Below, in pieces: positions 8,734-18,420 of a stretch of DNA of 64,000 nt; position 1 is the stretch's first letter, and the number at the start of each line of letters is the position of its first letter. The notes beneath the pieces are model-generated. The model was not told the DNA's origin and did not search any database. It worked only from the letters and a program-made list of their open reading frames with translations. Source of the DNA: Tsuneonella aeria (GTDB lineage: Bacteria > Pseudomonadota > Alphaproteobacteria > Sphingomonadales > Sphingomonadaceae). The DNA is taken from the NCBI RefSeq assembly GCF_009827495.1, contig NZ_WTZA01000001.1:1562001-1626000 (forward strand), read 5' to 3'. The position numbers and the translations under genes are program-made.

Positions 8734-10047
8734 TCAGGCGGGAAGGAACAGGCCGGCGAGGGCGGCGCTCATCAGGTTGGCGAGGCTGCCGGCGACCAGC
8801 GCGCGCAGCCCCAGGCGGGCGATCACGGGGCGCTGGTTGGGAGCAAGGCCGCCGGTCACCGCCATCTGGATCGCGATGGACGAGAAATTGGCAAATCCGC
8901 ACAGCGCGAAGGTCACGATCGCACGGCTCCGGACGTCCAGCGTCGCGGCGTCCATCTGGCCGAGATCGATGAACGCGACGAATTCGTTGAGCACGATCTT
9001 GGTGCCGAACAGGCTGCCCGCGGCGGGCGCCTGGTCCCACGGCACGCCGATGAGGAACATGACCGGCGCGAACAGGGCGCCGAGGCCCGCCTGGAAGCTC
9101 CAGTTGGAAAACCCCAGCAAATTGCCGATGCCGCCGAGAATGCCGTTGGCGAGCGCCACCAGCGCGACGAACGCCAGGACCATCGCGCCCACCGCCACGG
9201 CCAGCCGCACGCCGGTCTGCGCGCCCTGGGCCGCGGCCTCGATCAGGTTGGCGGGTTTCTGGCCTTCCTCGAAGGTTTCGGCCAGTTCCACCTCGTGCGG
9301 CTTGCCGCCTTCGACCAGCGCCCCGGGGCCTTCGGCGCTGATCCGTGCGTCGGGCAGCTCGATCGGGCCTTCGGCCGCGGGGGCCGGCGCGCCGTCGTCG
9401 GGCATGATGATCTTGGCCATGAGGATGCCGCCCGGCGCGCTCATGAACGCGGCGGCGAGCAGGTAGGGCAGGTATTCGGGGCCGAGCAGCCCGGCATAGG
9501 CCGCCAGGATCGTGCCCGCGACCCCGGCCATGCCCACCGTCATCAGGGTGAAGATCGCACTGGGGTTCAACGCGGCAAGGTACGGCCGCACCACCAGCGG
9601 GCTTTCGCTCTGCCCCACGAAGATGTTCGCCGCGGCGCCAAGGGATTCCACCCGGCTGATCCCCGTCACCCAGCCGATCGCCCCGCCCAGCCAGCGGACC
9701 AGCCGCTGCATCACGCCCAGGTGATAGAGGATCGATACCAGCGCCGCGAAGAACACGATCACCGGCAGCGCGCCGAGCGCAAACGTGTTGGCAAGGGGAT
9801 TGTCGGCGCCGAACAGGAACGCCGTGCCTTCATTGGCGTAGCTCAGCAGCGCGGCGACACCGTTTGCCATCGACTGGATGCCGGCAACGCCCCACGGCGT
9901 GCGCAGGACGATGAAGGCGAGCAGCGCCTGCATGGCGAACGCGGCCGCCGTGATGCGGAGGCTGATCCGCCGCTTGCCGCTCGACATCACGAAGGCAATG
10001 GCAAGGATCGCGACGATCCCGATGATGCTTGTCACGACTGGCGGCAT
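8734..10047 (-). CDS. NupC-family concentrative nucleoside transporter
   Basis: A 437-residue polytopic membrane protein. It shows the CNT layout: an N-terminal helix pair, a gate-type segment GALPVIVFFAALVSILYHLG, the substrate-site motif GQSESPLVVRPY, and the C-terminal signature GFANFSSIAIQMAV. A hydrophilic insertion of about 70 residues (around EGPIELPDARISAEGP) sits between transmembrane blocks. It imports nucleosides with a cation across the inner membrane. It is first in a two-gene unit with the 2-oxoglutarate oxygenase. The divergent queuosine-precursor transporter starts 140 bases away. Confidence 0.9.
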   Translation of the reverse strand: MPPVVTSIIGIVAILAIAFVMSSGKRRISLRITAAAFAMQALLAFIVLRTPWGVAGIQSMANGVAALLSYANEGTAFLFGADNPLANTFALGALPVIVFFAALVSILYHLGVMQRLVRWLGGAIGWVTGISRVESLGAAANIFVGQSESPLVVRPYLAALNPSAIFTLMTVGMAGVAGTILAAYAGLLGPEYLPYLLAAAFMSAPGGILMAKIIMPDDGAPAPAAEGPIELPDARISAEGPGALVEGGKPHEVELAETFEEGQKPANLIEAAAQGAQTGVRLAVAVGAMVLAFVALVALANGILGGIGNLLGFSNWSFQAGLGALFAPVMFLIGVPWDQAPAAGSLFGTKIVLNEFVAFIDLGQMDAATLDVRSRAIVTFALCGFANFSSIAIQMAVTGGLAPNQRPVIARLGLRALVAGSLANLMSAALAGLFLPA

Positions 10048-10187
10048 GAGCCGACCCGTTAGTGCAAACAGGTTGCGGTGGGAACCGGTTTTGCGCGTCC
10101 GCCTCGGGCCCGCGGGACTCCACAGGAAACATCGGCCCGCCCAATGCGGCGCTTTTCTTTTGCCGGGGGCAATGCCAAGCCTCGCCC

Positions 10188-10898
10188 ATGAACGAACCCC
10201 ACCCTGCTACAACTGCCGCGCCTGCCGCGCTGCGCGTGCCCCGCGCCCTGTTCACGTACCTGCTGCTCTACGGCGGAATAACGGTGGTGGCAGGCGTGAT
10301 GGCCTACAAGCAGGTGGCGCTGCCCTTCGGCCTGGCGGTCGAATCGGGCATCTTCGCGTTCCTGATCCTGGTCGTGATCTCCAGCACCGTGTCGCAGCTC
10401 TATGGCGACGCGATGGCCCGCAGGCTGGTGTGGTGGGGCTTCCTGCCGCTGCTGGTGTCCGCGTTTCTGATGCAGCTGGTGCTCGCCCTGCCGGCATCGG
10501 CGGAGATGAGCCAGTTCCGTGCCGACGATCTCGCCGCGTTCGAGCGGGTGCACTCGCAGCTGTGGCGCGTGTGGCTGGCGGGGCCGGTGGCCTATATCGT
10601 CTCGCTCCTGCTCAACATCTGGATATTCTCCCGCCTTCGCGGCGATGGCGACAGCGGCACGGTGAGCCTGATGGTGCGCGGCGCCGTCGCCTCGGCGCTG
10701 AGCCAGGCGATCGATTCGGTGATCTTCATCACGCTGGCGTTCTACGGAGAGTTCGACATCCGCAGCCTGCTGGTCGGGCAGGTGCTGGCGAAGGTCGCGC
10801 TTTCGATCGTGCTGGTGCCGCCGCTGATCGCGGGCGGGGTCGCCATCGCGCGGTGGCTGGACCGCGGCGACAGGGCGCCGGCCCCGGCCGCGCCTTAA
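10188..10898 (+). CDS. YhhQ-type queuosine precursor transporter (VUT family)
   Basis: A 236-residue membrane protein with about six hydrophobic helices. The pattern is that of the YhhQ/VUT family: AFLILVVISSTVSQLYGDAMA near residue 60 and ALSQAIDSVIFITLAFYG near residue 180. Such proteins import preQ0/preQ1 for tRNA queuosine synthesis. I chose ATG 10188; an upstream in-frame start adds 42 residues with no helix. The last four bases overlap the convergent thiamine-diphosphate enzyme gene. I looked for a preQ1 riboswitch in the 140 bases upstream and could not recognise one. Confidence 0.85.
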   Translation: MNEPHPATTAAPAALRVPRALFTYLLLYGGITVVAGVMAYKQVALPFGLAVESGIFAFLILVVISSTVSQLYGDAMARRLVWWGFLPLLVSAFLMQLVLALPASAEMSQFRADDLAAFERVHSQLWRVWLAGPVAYIVSLLLNIWIFSRLRGDGDSGTVSLMVRGAVASALSQAIDSVIFITLAFYGEFDIRSLLVGQVLAKVALSIVLVPPLIAGGVAIARWLDRGDRAPAPAAP

Positions 10899-12553
10899 CC
10901 CGGCAGCTTCATGGTCGGCGAAAGCTCCGCGGTCGGGAGCACGATCTCGATCAGCGCGGCCCTGCCCGATGCGCGGGCCGCCTCGAACGCCGGCGCGAAA
11001 TCGGCGGTCGTCTCCACCCGCCAGCCACCGATCCCGTAGCTCTGCGCAAGGGCGGCAAAGTCGGGATTGACCAGTTCCGTCCCCACGACATGGCCCGGGT
11101 AACGCCGTTCCTGGTGCATCCGGATCGTGCCATAGGCGCTGTTGTTCACCACCACCACGATGACGGGCACCTGGTGGCGGACGAGCGTCGCAAGCTCGGT
11201 GCTGGCCATCATGAAACACCCATCGCCGGCAAAGCAGACCACGGGACTTTCGGGCCGCCTGATGCCGGCCGCGATGGCAGCCGGCAGGCCATAACCCATC
11301 GCGCCGCTGGTGGGGGCGAGCTGCGTGCCGAACCGTTTGTAGCGGAAAAACCGGTGCAGCCAGATGGCATAGTTGCCGGCGCCGTTGGTGAGGATCGCAT
11401 CGTCGGGCAGGGTGTCGCTCAGCCAGGCGACGATCGCGGCCATGTCCACCGGGCCGACGTGCGCGGGAGATTGCTGCCACGCCTCGTAATCGGCGCGCGC
11501 CGCGGTGCGCCATTCCTCCCACCGGGGCGCGGCGCCCGCGTAAAGCTTGGCGGCGGCGGCCGCGAACATGTTGGCATCGGCGTGGATCGCCAGAGCCGGC
11601 TGATAGACCCGGCCGAGCTCGGCCGCATCGGGGAGCACGTGGACCAGCGCCGCATGGGGCATCGGCGCGTCGAGGTTGGTGTAGCCGTCCGTCACGATCT
11701 CGCCGAGCCGCGTGCCGACGGCGATGACAAGGTCCGCCTCGCACCAGCGCGCCTTGAGCCTGGGATTGATGCCGAGCGCGCTCTCGCCCGCGTAATTCGG
11801 GTGCCGGTTGTCGAACAGGTCCTGCCGTCGGAAGGCGCAGGTCACGGGCAGGCCGGTGCGCTCCACGAACCGGCGCATGTCATCGAGCCCTTCGGCCGTC
11901 CATCCCGACCCGCCGAGGACCAGCAGCGGTCTTTCGGCCGCCGCGATCATGCGTTCCAGCTCGCCCAGCGCGGGCGATGACAGGGCACGCACCATTTCGC
12001 CGCACGGCGCGGGCGCGGCGACCGTCTCGCTCAACATGTCTTCGGGCAGGGCGATCACCACCGGTCCCGGCCGTCCGCCCATGGCGGTGGCATAGGCGCG
12101 GCCGACGAATTCGGGAATGCGCGCCGCGTCGTCGATCTGGCAGGCCCACTTGGCGAGATCGCTGAATGTGGCGGGGTAATCGACTTCCTGGAATGCGCCC
12201 CGGCCGATCTGGTCGCGCGGCACCTGGCCAACGAACAGGATCATCGGCGTGCCGTCATGCCGGGCGGTGTGGACGCCGATGCTGGCGTGGCAGGCGCCCG
12301 GTCCGCGGGTCACGAAACAGATGCCGGGGCGCCCCGTCAGCTTGCCCCAGGCTTCGGCCATGTTGGCCGCCCCTGCTTCGTGCCGGCAGACGATCAGCCG
12401 GATCGCGTCGCCCGCTTCGTGCATGGCTTCGAGCGCGGCGAGATAGCTCTCCCCCGGCACGCAGAACACGGTGTCCACGCCCCGGGCGACCAGTTCGCGG
12501 ATCAGGATCTGCCCGCCGGTCATCCGGGCGGTTTCGCTGGAAGCCTGAGTCAT
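10895..12553 (-). CDS. Thiamine-diphosphate-dependent enzyme of the acetolactate synthase / benzoylformate decarboxylase superfamily
   Basis: A 552-residue protein with the three-domain ThDP layout. The N-terminal PYR domain carries the catalytic Glu in FCVPGESY (about residue 36). A central Rossmann-like domain follows, then a C-terminal PP domain with the GDG...NN motif (FAGDGCFMMAS and VVVVNNSAYGTI). The start at 12553 was preferred to one 63 codons upstream because MTGGQILIRELVARGVD is the usual N-terminus. It could be an acetolactate-synthase-like or decarboxylase enzyme; no small regulatory subunit lies next to it, which argues against a standard branched-chain amino acid operon. Confidence 0.85.
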   Translation of the reverse strand: MTQASSETARMTGGQILIRELVARGVDTVFCVPGESYLAALEAMHEAGDAIRLIVCRHEAGAANMAEAWGKLTGRPGICFVTRGPGACHASIGVHTARHDGTPMILFVGQVPRDQIGRGAFQEVDYPATFSDLAKWACQIDDAARIPEFVGRAYATAMGGRPGPVVIALPEDMLSETVAAPAPCGEMVRALSSPALGELERMIAAAERPLLVLGGSGWTAEGLDDMRRFVERTGLPVTCAFRRQDLFDNRHPNYAGESALGINPRLKARWCEADLVIAVGTRLGEIVTDGYTNLDAPMPHAALVHVLPDAAELGRVYQPALAIHADANMFAAAAAKLYAGAAPRWEEWRTAARADYEAWQQSPAHVGPVDMAAIVAWLSDTLPDDAILTNGAGNYAIWLHRFFRYKRFGTQLAPTSGAMGYGLPAAIAAGIRRPESPVVCFAGDGCFMMASTELATLVRHQVPVIVVVVNNSAYGTIRMHQERRYPGHVVGTELVNPDFAALAQSYGIGGWRVETTADFAPAFEAARASGRAALIEIVLPTAELSPTMKLPG

Positions 12554-12728
12554 GAAGAAATTCGAACCTTTCACGTCTGGGCGCCGCCGTTTCCATGCGG
12601 TGCGCAAGCCCCCTACAGGCGAAGCGCGGGGCTCACCACGCCTGAATCGCCGCCGAATTAAATTGGGCTGGCGAAGGGACGGGATTGCCGGGTAGGCTGG
12701 CGTTTTTTGGGGAACCTGCGCGCGCGCC

Positions 12729-13352
12729 ATGCGGCCGATCATCGTTATCGACGATCACGAGCTTGCCCATTCCGGCATCCGGTTACTGCTGGCCGACAGC
12801 GCGCACTTCCGCCTGGCCGGTTGCTTCATCCGCGCGGCGGACGGCATCGCGTTCGCATCGGTAACGCCGGGCGCGATCGTCATGCTCGACCTGGAACTGC
12901 CCGATATCGACGGACTATCCGCCCTGGGCGAGATCCGTTCCCGCAACCTGGCCGACGTGGTCATCATGACGGGGGTGACGGCGCCCGACATGCTGCGCAA
13001 GGCGGTCGAACTCGGGGCGCAAGGCGTCGTCTGCAAGGGCGATCCGATCGAGGAAGCCCATGCGGCGCTGCAGGCGGTGAATCGCGGGGAAACCTATCAC
13101 TCGCAATGCGCGGCGGAACTTCTCGCCCGCTCGGCCCAGCCGCAGGTCGCATTGTCCGAACGGCAGCATACCATTCTTCAGTTCGTTGCAGGGGGATGCA
13201 GCAACAAGGAAATCGCCTACCGCATGAACATCAGCCCGCCGACCGTATCGTTCCACCTGGCGGAAATCCGCCGCAAGCTGGGGGCGGAGAACAGCCGTCA
13301 GGTGGTCGACAGGGCGCTCGCCGCGGGCTTGCTGACGAGGCCGGCCACGTAA
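12729..13352 (+). CDS. NarL/FixJ-type response regulator
   Basis: A 207-residue two-domain regulator. The receiver domain (1-120) shows the acidic pair DDHE, the phosphoacceptor Asp in MLDLELPD (about residue 55), a Thr in IMTGV and a Lys in VVCKGDP. The C-terminal LuxR-type HTH (about 140-205) has LSERQHTILQFVAGG and NKEIAYRMNISPPTVSFHL. It is likely phosphorylated by the histidine kinase encoded convergently next door, whose 3' end overlaps this gene by 55 bases. Targets are not evident. Confidence 0.9.
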   Translation: MRPIIVIDDHELAHSGIRLLLADSAHFRLAGCFIRAADGIAFASVTPGAIVMLDLELPDIDGLSALGEIRSRNLADVVIMTGVTAPDMLRKAVELGAQGVVCKGDPIEEAHAALQAVNRGETYHSQCAAELLARSAQPQVALSERQHTILQFVAGGCSNKEIAYRMNISPPTVSFHLAEIRRKLGAENSRQVVDRALAAGLLTRPAT

Positions 13353-15535
13353 GGGTGATCCAGCATCTCGCGGCAGAGCGGCGTCACGAGCAGGGCGCGC
13401 GCCCGCGCCGCTGCATCGACCCGTTTCTCCGCCCCCGCATCGTCCGCCACCACGATCGTCGCCATTCCCTCCGCCGGCCTGTGTGCCGGGGCATGTTCCA
13501 GACCGACGATGTGGAGCCCCGGCTGGCGCGCGGCCAGTTCCGGGAGCGTTGCAGGGGTGAGCCCGCAGGCGATCGGATTGGGCAGGATCACCGTGACCTG
13601 GGTTCCGCGCGGATCTGTGTCGATCGTATAGCTGCCATGCATCAGCTCCACGATCTCGCGGATGGCGCGCCACCCGGTGCCGACGCCCAGGTCGTCGGGC
13701 GGGGACGTGGCATCGCCGGCATGATCGTTCAGCCAGCTGGCGAGCCCGTCCGGCATCCCCCGGCCCGTGTCGGTGACGCTGATCTGGAGGTGTTCGCCCT
13801 GGTTTTCGCAGGATAGTTCCACCCTTCCGCTGCACGTGAACTTCACCGCGTTGTTGAGCAGGTTGCTGACCATGCGCGCGAACAGCGCCTCGTCCACCAG
13901 GGCCTGTTCACCCTGGAGGCATCGCACGTCGAGATCGATCCCCGCGCGCAATCCGATGGGCGTGTAGATTTCGGTCAGGCTGCTGATCACATGTGCAAGA
14001 TCGCTTGCGCCAAGGGCCAGGAACCGTCCGTCCCGATTGCCGATCGAAACACTGGAAGCGATGATGTCTTCGAGGTGCCGCGCCGAAGCTTCCAGAAGGG
14101 AAACGAGGTCCGATGCCGCCGCCATGGTCGCCGGCGAATTGCGCCCGAAGTGCACCGCGCTGTTGAGCGCGTGGAGGACATGGCGCGTGTCGTGCGCCGA
14201 ACCCTGGAGCAGGCGGTCCCGGTTGCGCACTTCGGAAAGGGCGCGCGCCCGGTCGTCCGCGAGGCGGGCCGCTTCCTCGCTCAGGGCGAGTTTCTCCAGC
14301 AGGGCGGAGTGCGCGCGCCGATCGGCATCGATCCGCGCGGCGTAAAGGGTGCGCAGATGCAGCGCCAGGGTAAGCGTCGCCATCAGGCATTCGAACAGGC
14401 CGATGGGACCTATCCAGTGCCAGCTAACGGGCAGGCTGGGAAAGATGCCGGTGATCGCCACCGTCATGTAGACGATATAGGCGCCCATGCTGCTCCACGC
14501 GAGGAACAGGGGCAGGTAGATTGACCCGCGGCGCAAGGCGAGGACCCCGAGCACCGGCATGGTCACCGCGGCGGCCAGCAGGTACAGCCAGCCGACCTGG
14601 TGGAGCGTGCTTTCCGCCAGCAGCCCGGCCGGGATGTTGATCGCCGTCAGCGCGATCATGGCGATGCCCAGCCAGACCATCATCCGCAGGAACCGGTCGA
14701 AGCGGGGAAGCGTGTTGCGGGTATCGAGGAACGCCCGCCCGAACTGCATCATGAGAAGGCCGAACAGGCTGCGCGTGAATTCGCCGAAGACCGCCGCAAT
14801 GTCCGGCCAGCGATAGAGCACGAAGATGGTCGCGTAGCCTTCCGCGTAGAGCGTGTTGAAGGCGAACGCCCCTTCGGCGGCGGCCAGCCACAGGAATTCG
14901 CGCCGCCCGGTGGAAGCGAAGGCCAGCGCGCCCACCAGGATCAGCATCAGGCTCCCGCCCGCGACGGCCGCGACCATCGCGATATTGCCCCGCCGTTCGC
15001 GAAAGAACGATCCGTACGGTTTCACGCTGAACGGCATCCACGATGAAACGAGGTCGCGGAACTTGAACAGGTACGTGACCTGCTGGCCCGGGGCGAGATC
15101 GATCTCGATCGCCATCGACTGGTAGTTTCCCAGCGAACGGCCCATGGCCGGGATATCCGTGCTGGTGAGCAGCGCCTCCGCCCGCCCCGACGCCGGGTTC
15201 ACCTGATAGATGGAGAAGTGGTCCACCGTTCCGCGGCCCGTGGAGAGGATCCACCGGCCCTGCCGGTCGCCGACGTTCCGGAAGCGCAGCGCCCCCACGA
15301 CCGTTTCGCCGACCCGGCCGAACTGGGTGGAGCTGTGCCGGACGGGCACCATGCCCTCTATCATTTCAGGTGACGGCGCCGCATCGGGGCCGATCTCGCG
15401 GAAACGGATGCCCTCGCGGACCGAAGCCGCGGCCTCGCCCGGCACGAGCTCTATGGTCGGAAGTGTATCGGCCGCGGACGGCACGGCAAGCGCGCATGCC
15501 ATGACGGCCAGCAGGAACGCGACGACCCTTGACAA
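13298..15535 (-). CDS. Membrane histidine kinase with 7TM-DISM sensor
   Basis: A 745-residue protein. It has a signal-like N-terminus, a periplasmic 7TMR-DISMED2-type domain (about 30-190), seven membrane helices (about 200-400), a coiled linker, a phosphoacceptor region with GSAHDTRHVLHALNSAVHF, then HATPase N-box (MVSNLLNNAVKFT) and G-box (VTDTGRGMPDG). About 90 further C-terminal residues resemble a degenerate receiver-like tail. The start is uncertain. TTG at 15535 places the signal sequence at the N-terminus; a longer frame reaches 15640 but adds basic, unlikely residues. It probably pairs with the convergent regulator. 7TM-DISM kinases often sense carbohydrates or membrane ligands. Confidence 0.85.
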   Translation of the reverse strand: MSRVVAFLLAVMACALAVPSAADTLPTIELVPGEAAASVREGIRFREIGPDAAPSPEMIEGMVPVRHSSTQFGRVGETVVGALRFRNVGDRQGRWILSTGRGTVDHFSIYQVNPASGRAEALLTSTDIPAMGRSLGNYQSMAIEIDLAPGQQVTYLFKFRDLVSSWMPFSVKPYGSFFRERRGNIAMVAAVAGGSLMLILVGALAFASTGRREFLWLAAAEGAFAFNTLYAEGYATIFVLYRWPDIAAVFGEFTRSLFGLLMMQFGRAFLDTRNTLPRFDRFLRMMVWLGIAMIALTAINIPAGLLAESTLHQVGWLYLLAAAVTMPVLGVLALRRGSIYLPLFLAWSSMGAYIVYMTVAITGIFPSLPVSWHWIGPIGLFECLMATLTLALHLRTLYAARIDADRRAHSALLEKLALSEEAARLADDRARALSEVRNRDRLLQGSAHDTRHVLHALNSAVHFGRNSPATMAAASDLVSLLEASARHLEDIIASSVSIGNRDGRFLALGASDLAHVISSLTEIYTPIGLRAGIDLDVRCLQGEQALVDEALFARMVSNLLNNAVKFTCSGRVELSCENQGEHLQISVTDTGRGMPDGLASWLNDHAGDATSPPDDLGVGTGWRAIREIVELMHGSYTIDTDPRGTQVTVILPNPIACGLTPATLPELAARQPGLHIVGLEHAPAHRPAEGMATIVVADDAGAEKRVDAAARARALLVTPLCREMLDHPYVAGLVSKPAASALSTT

Positions 15536-15743
15536 ACGACCCCCCGTTCGTTGACGGCCAGGAGTGTGCGGCGCGCGCGGGTGGGAGTCAATCGGGACCG
15601 CATCCGGGCGTGGACGGCCAGCCGCCCTTCCCCGCCGCACTTGCCCGGCCGCCCTTGCCTGCCGGACTTGTCACGGGGCGCGCAGCCGTTAATGCCGCCG
15701 GGCCGGCGGCCGGCAATCCTCGCAACGTTTCGACGGGAGCCCC

Positions 15744-17768
15744 GTGATCCATTCAGGCCGCCTGTTGCTTGCAGCGAGCACGCTGGCGTTCCCGGCCGTT
15801 CCTGCCAACGCCGCGGGCGACCAGGGACCGGACGACGAACCGGTCATCGTCGTCACCGGCACCGGCCTTCCCGACACGCCATCCACCCCGGCCTACGACA
15901 CGCAGACCCTCGATCGCGAGACGCTGGTGTCGACGGCCAGCGGACGGATCGAGGATGCATTGTCGGCCGTCGGCGGTTTTCAGCAGTTCCGCCGGTCCGA
16001 CAGCCGGTCGAGCAATCCCAGCGCGCAGGGCGTGACCCTGCGTGCCCTCGGCGGAAACGCATCGAGCCGCGCGCAAATCCTGCTCGACGGCGTGCCGATG
16101 GCGGACCCGTTCTTCGGTTACATCCCCTTCAGCGCGATCGTCCCCGAGCGGCTGGGCAGCGCGCGCGTGACGCGCGGCGGCGGTTCCGGGCCGTTCGGTT
16201 CGGGCGCGCTCGCCGGCACGATCGAGCTGTCGAGCGCGGACGCGGGCGAACTGGGCCTGTTCGACGGCCGGGCGCTCGCCAACCACCGCGGCGAGACAGA
16301 GATCGGCGCGACCCTCGTCCCCAGGCTCGGCGCAGGCTACGTCGCCGTTTCGGGGCGATGGGATCGGGGCCAGGGCTTCTTCACCACTCCGGCCGAGCAA
16401 CGCGTGCCGGCGACCGCCCGCGCGGCATACGATGCCTGGTCCGCGCAAGTCCGCGCCGTCGCGCCGCTCGCGCCGGACATCGAGCTCCAGGCTCGTGTCC
16501 TCGCCTATCGCGACGATCGCACCTTGCGCTTTCGCGGCGCCGACACCGGGATGGAAGGCCACGACGGATCGCTCCGCATCGTAGGCCGGGGGCGCTGGCA
16601 GTTCGATGTCGTCGGCTATGTCCAGGCGCGCAATTTCACTAACACCGTGATCAGCTCGACATTGTTCGTCCCGACGCTTGATCAACGCAACACGCCGGCA
16701 ACGGGCATCGGCGGCAAGATCGAGCTTCGGCCGCCGACCCCCGGCAATCACGTGCTGCGGCTCGGCCTCGACTACCGCCGGGCTAGCGGCGAATTGTACG
16801 AGGAAGCGATCAGCGTCGTCACCGGCGCCGTCACGCAGAGCCGTAACGCCGGCGGGACGACCAGCGATTTCGGCCTGTTCGTCGAAAACGACGTGACGCT
16901 GGGCAACCTGGTCCTGACCGGAGGCGTGCGCGCCGACCGTTGGGACATTCGCGACGGATTCTATACCGCGCGCGCGCCTTCGGGCGATGTCATCGCCGCC
17001 GATCGCTACCCGGACAGGGCCGGCTGGGACCTGTCGCTTCGCGGCGGCGCGGTGTGGCAGGCCGGGAACGATCTGCAGTTTCGCGCGGCGGCCTATACCG
17101 GGCTGCGCCTGCCCACGCTCAACGAACTCTACCGCCCCTTCACCGTCGTCCGCCTGACCACCCGGGCAAACGCCTCCCTGCGCAACGAGCGGCTGGAGGG
17201 CTATGAGGCGGGGCTGGACTGGACGGTCTTGCCGGGGGTTTCGCTCGCCCTCACCGCGTTCGACAACACGGTGAAAAACGCGGTCGCCAATGTGACGATC
17301 GGCCCGGACCTTCGCCAGCGGCGCAACATAGACGCCATCCGTGCGCGCGGGATCGAGGCTAACGCCGCGCTCTCGTTCGGGCGCTTCGAACTCGCAGGCT
17401 CCGTGGGCCTGACCGATGCAGAAGCGCGCGGCAGCGGCGTCGCGGCGGCGCTCGACGGACGCCGGCCCGCGCAGACCCCGCGGTGGACCGCCGGCGCCAC
17501 AGCCAGCTGGCGCCCCGCGGACGGCGCTCTCGTGTCGCTGACGATGCGCCATGTCGGCCTCCAGTTCGAAGACGACCTCGAAAGCGACCGCCTGCCCGCC
17601 GTCACCACATTCGATGCGTTCGCCCGCGTGCCCATCGGCGGCGGGCTCGCCGTGATCCTGCGTGCGGAGAACCTCGCGGACGCCGCCATCGTGACCCGCA
17701 ACCAGGGCGGCTCGATCGACCTCGGCACCCCGCGCACAGTGTGGGCCGGCCTCGCGCTGCGCCTTTGA
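15744..17768 (+). CDS. TonB-dependent receptor (BtuB/FecA-like architecture)
   Basis: A 674-residue outer-membrane receptor. A signal peptide is followed by a TonB-box-like PVIVVTGTG, a plug domain (about 45-170, VTLRALGGNASSRAQILLDGVP), and a barrel ending in a hydrophobic aromatic-poor TVWAGLALRL. The GTG start at 15744 gives a proper signal sequence. It stands alone between the divergent histidine kinase and the convergent Lrp regulator, so its ligand is unknown. I checked the 208-base leader for a cobalamin riboswitch without finding the conserved core. Confidence 0.85.
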   Translation: MIHSGRLLLAASTLAFPAVPANAAGDQGPDDEPVIVVTGTGLPDTPSTPAYDTQTLDRETLVSTASGRIEDALSAVGGFQQFRRSDSRSSNPSAQGVTLRALGGNASSRAQILLDGVPMADPFFGYIPFSAIVPERLGSARVTRGGGSGPFGSGALAGTIELSSADAGELGLFDGRALANHRGETEIGATLVPRLGAGYVAVSGRWDRGQGFFTTPAEQRVPATARAAYDAWSAQVRAVAPLAPDIELQARVLAYRDDRTLRFRGADTGMEGHDGSLRIVGRGRWQFDVVGYVQARNFTNTVISSTLFVPTLDQRNTPATGIGGKIELRPPTPGNHVLRLGLDYRRASGELYEEAISVVTGAVTQSRNAGGTTSDFGLFVENDVTLGNLVLTGGVRADRWDIRDGFYTARAPSGDVIAADRYPDRAGWDLSLRGGAVWQAGNDLQFRAAAYTGLRLPTLNELYRPFTVVRLTTRANASLRNERLEGYEAGLDWTVLPGVSLALTAFDNTVKNAVANVTIGPDLRQRRNIDAIRARGIEANAALSFGRFELAGSVGLTDAEARGSGVAAALDGRRPAQTPRWTAGATASWRPADGALVSLTMRHVGLQFEDDLESDRLPAVTTFDAFARVPIGGGLAVILRAENLADAAIVTRNQGGSIDLGTPRTVWAGLALRL

Positions 17769-17823
17769 GCAGGGGTGATGCGGACGCGCGCACGCACGCC
17801 GCGCCCGCTAGCCGCCACCCCCT

Positions 17824-18297
17824 CTAGAGGACGGGATAGCCGGTGAAGATCTTGGGCTTTCGCATGAGGACATGCGTCGTGATCCGGCGCACGCCGAGAT
17901 CGCGGCCGATCAGATCGTCTTTCATCCCGGTCCATTCCGCCATGTCGCGAACGACGACCTTGAGAATGTAATCCACGTCTCCGCTGACGTCCGACACTTC
18001 CACGATGTTGTCGATGTGCGCGATCGCGGCCTCGAACCGGTGCTGCTCGTCGGCCATGTGGCCTTGCAGCGTGACCTCCGCGAAAAGCACCAGCCCAATG
18101 CCGAGCCGGAAGGGGTCGAGCCGGGCATGATACCCTTTGATGAAGCCGTCGTGTTCCAGCCTTCGCGTGCGGGCAAGGCACGCGCTCGGTGAAAGATTCA
18201 CCTTTTCCGCAAGGGCCTGGTTCGTGAGGCGCCCATCCGCCTGGAGAGCGACCAGGATCGCCCGATCGATCGCATTGAGAAGGTCGTGCGGCGGCAT
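17824..18297 (-). CDS. Lrp/AsnC family transcriptional regulator
   Basis: A 157-residue protein with the standard layout. The N-terminal HTH is LLNAIDRAILVALQADGRLTN then LAEKVNLSPSACLARTRRLE. The C-terminal RAM/ligand-binding domain is VEVSDVSGDVDYILKVVVRD. ATG 18297 was chosen because Lrp members start just before the L-x-x-x-D-R motif; longer frames continue upstream but are not conserved-looking. These regulators sense amino acids and form octamers. A small membrane peptide is divergently encoded 123 bases away and may be a target. Confidence 0.9.
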   Translation of the reverse strand: MPPHDLLNAIDRAILVALQADGRLTNQALAEKVNLSPSACLARTRRLEHDGFIKGYHARLDPFRLGIGLVLFAEVTLQGHMADEQHRFEAAIAHIDNIVEVSDVSGDVDYILKVVVRDMAEWTGMKDDLIGRDLGVRRITTHVLMRKPKIFTGYPVL

Positions 18298-18420
18298 GCA
18301 CGCAGAACCGCAGAATCTGCGGAAGCAGTCAATATCTTCCGTCACCCATTCTGCCGGGCCCAATGTAGCCTGCGACGCAGAAAGGGCCATCCCGGCCCCC
18401 TGACTATTCAAGAGGTTGAC

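Noticed and set aside
10048..10187. preQ1 riboswitch before the YhhQ-type transporter
   Set aside because: I could not match the conserved pseudoknot or A-rich tail of known classes; the region is just GC-rich.
15536..15743. Cobalamin riboswitch before the second TonB receptor
   Set aside because: Some loosely similar bases occur, but the conserved core was not found.
15753..17552. Minus-strand open frame of about 600 codons across the second TonB receptor
   Set aside because: No domain and shadow-like composition; the plus strand encodes a complete receptor with signal peptide and plug.
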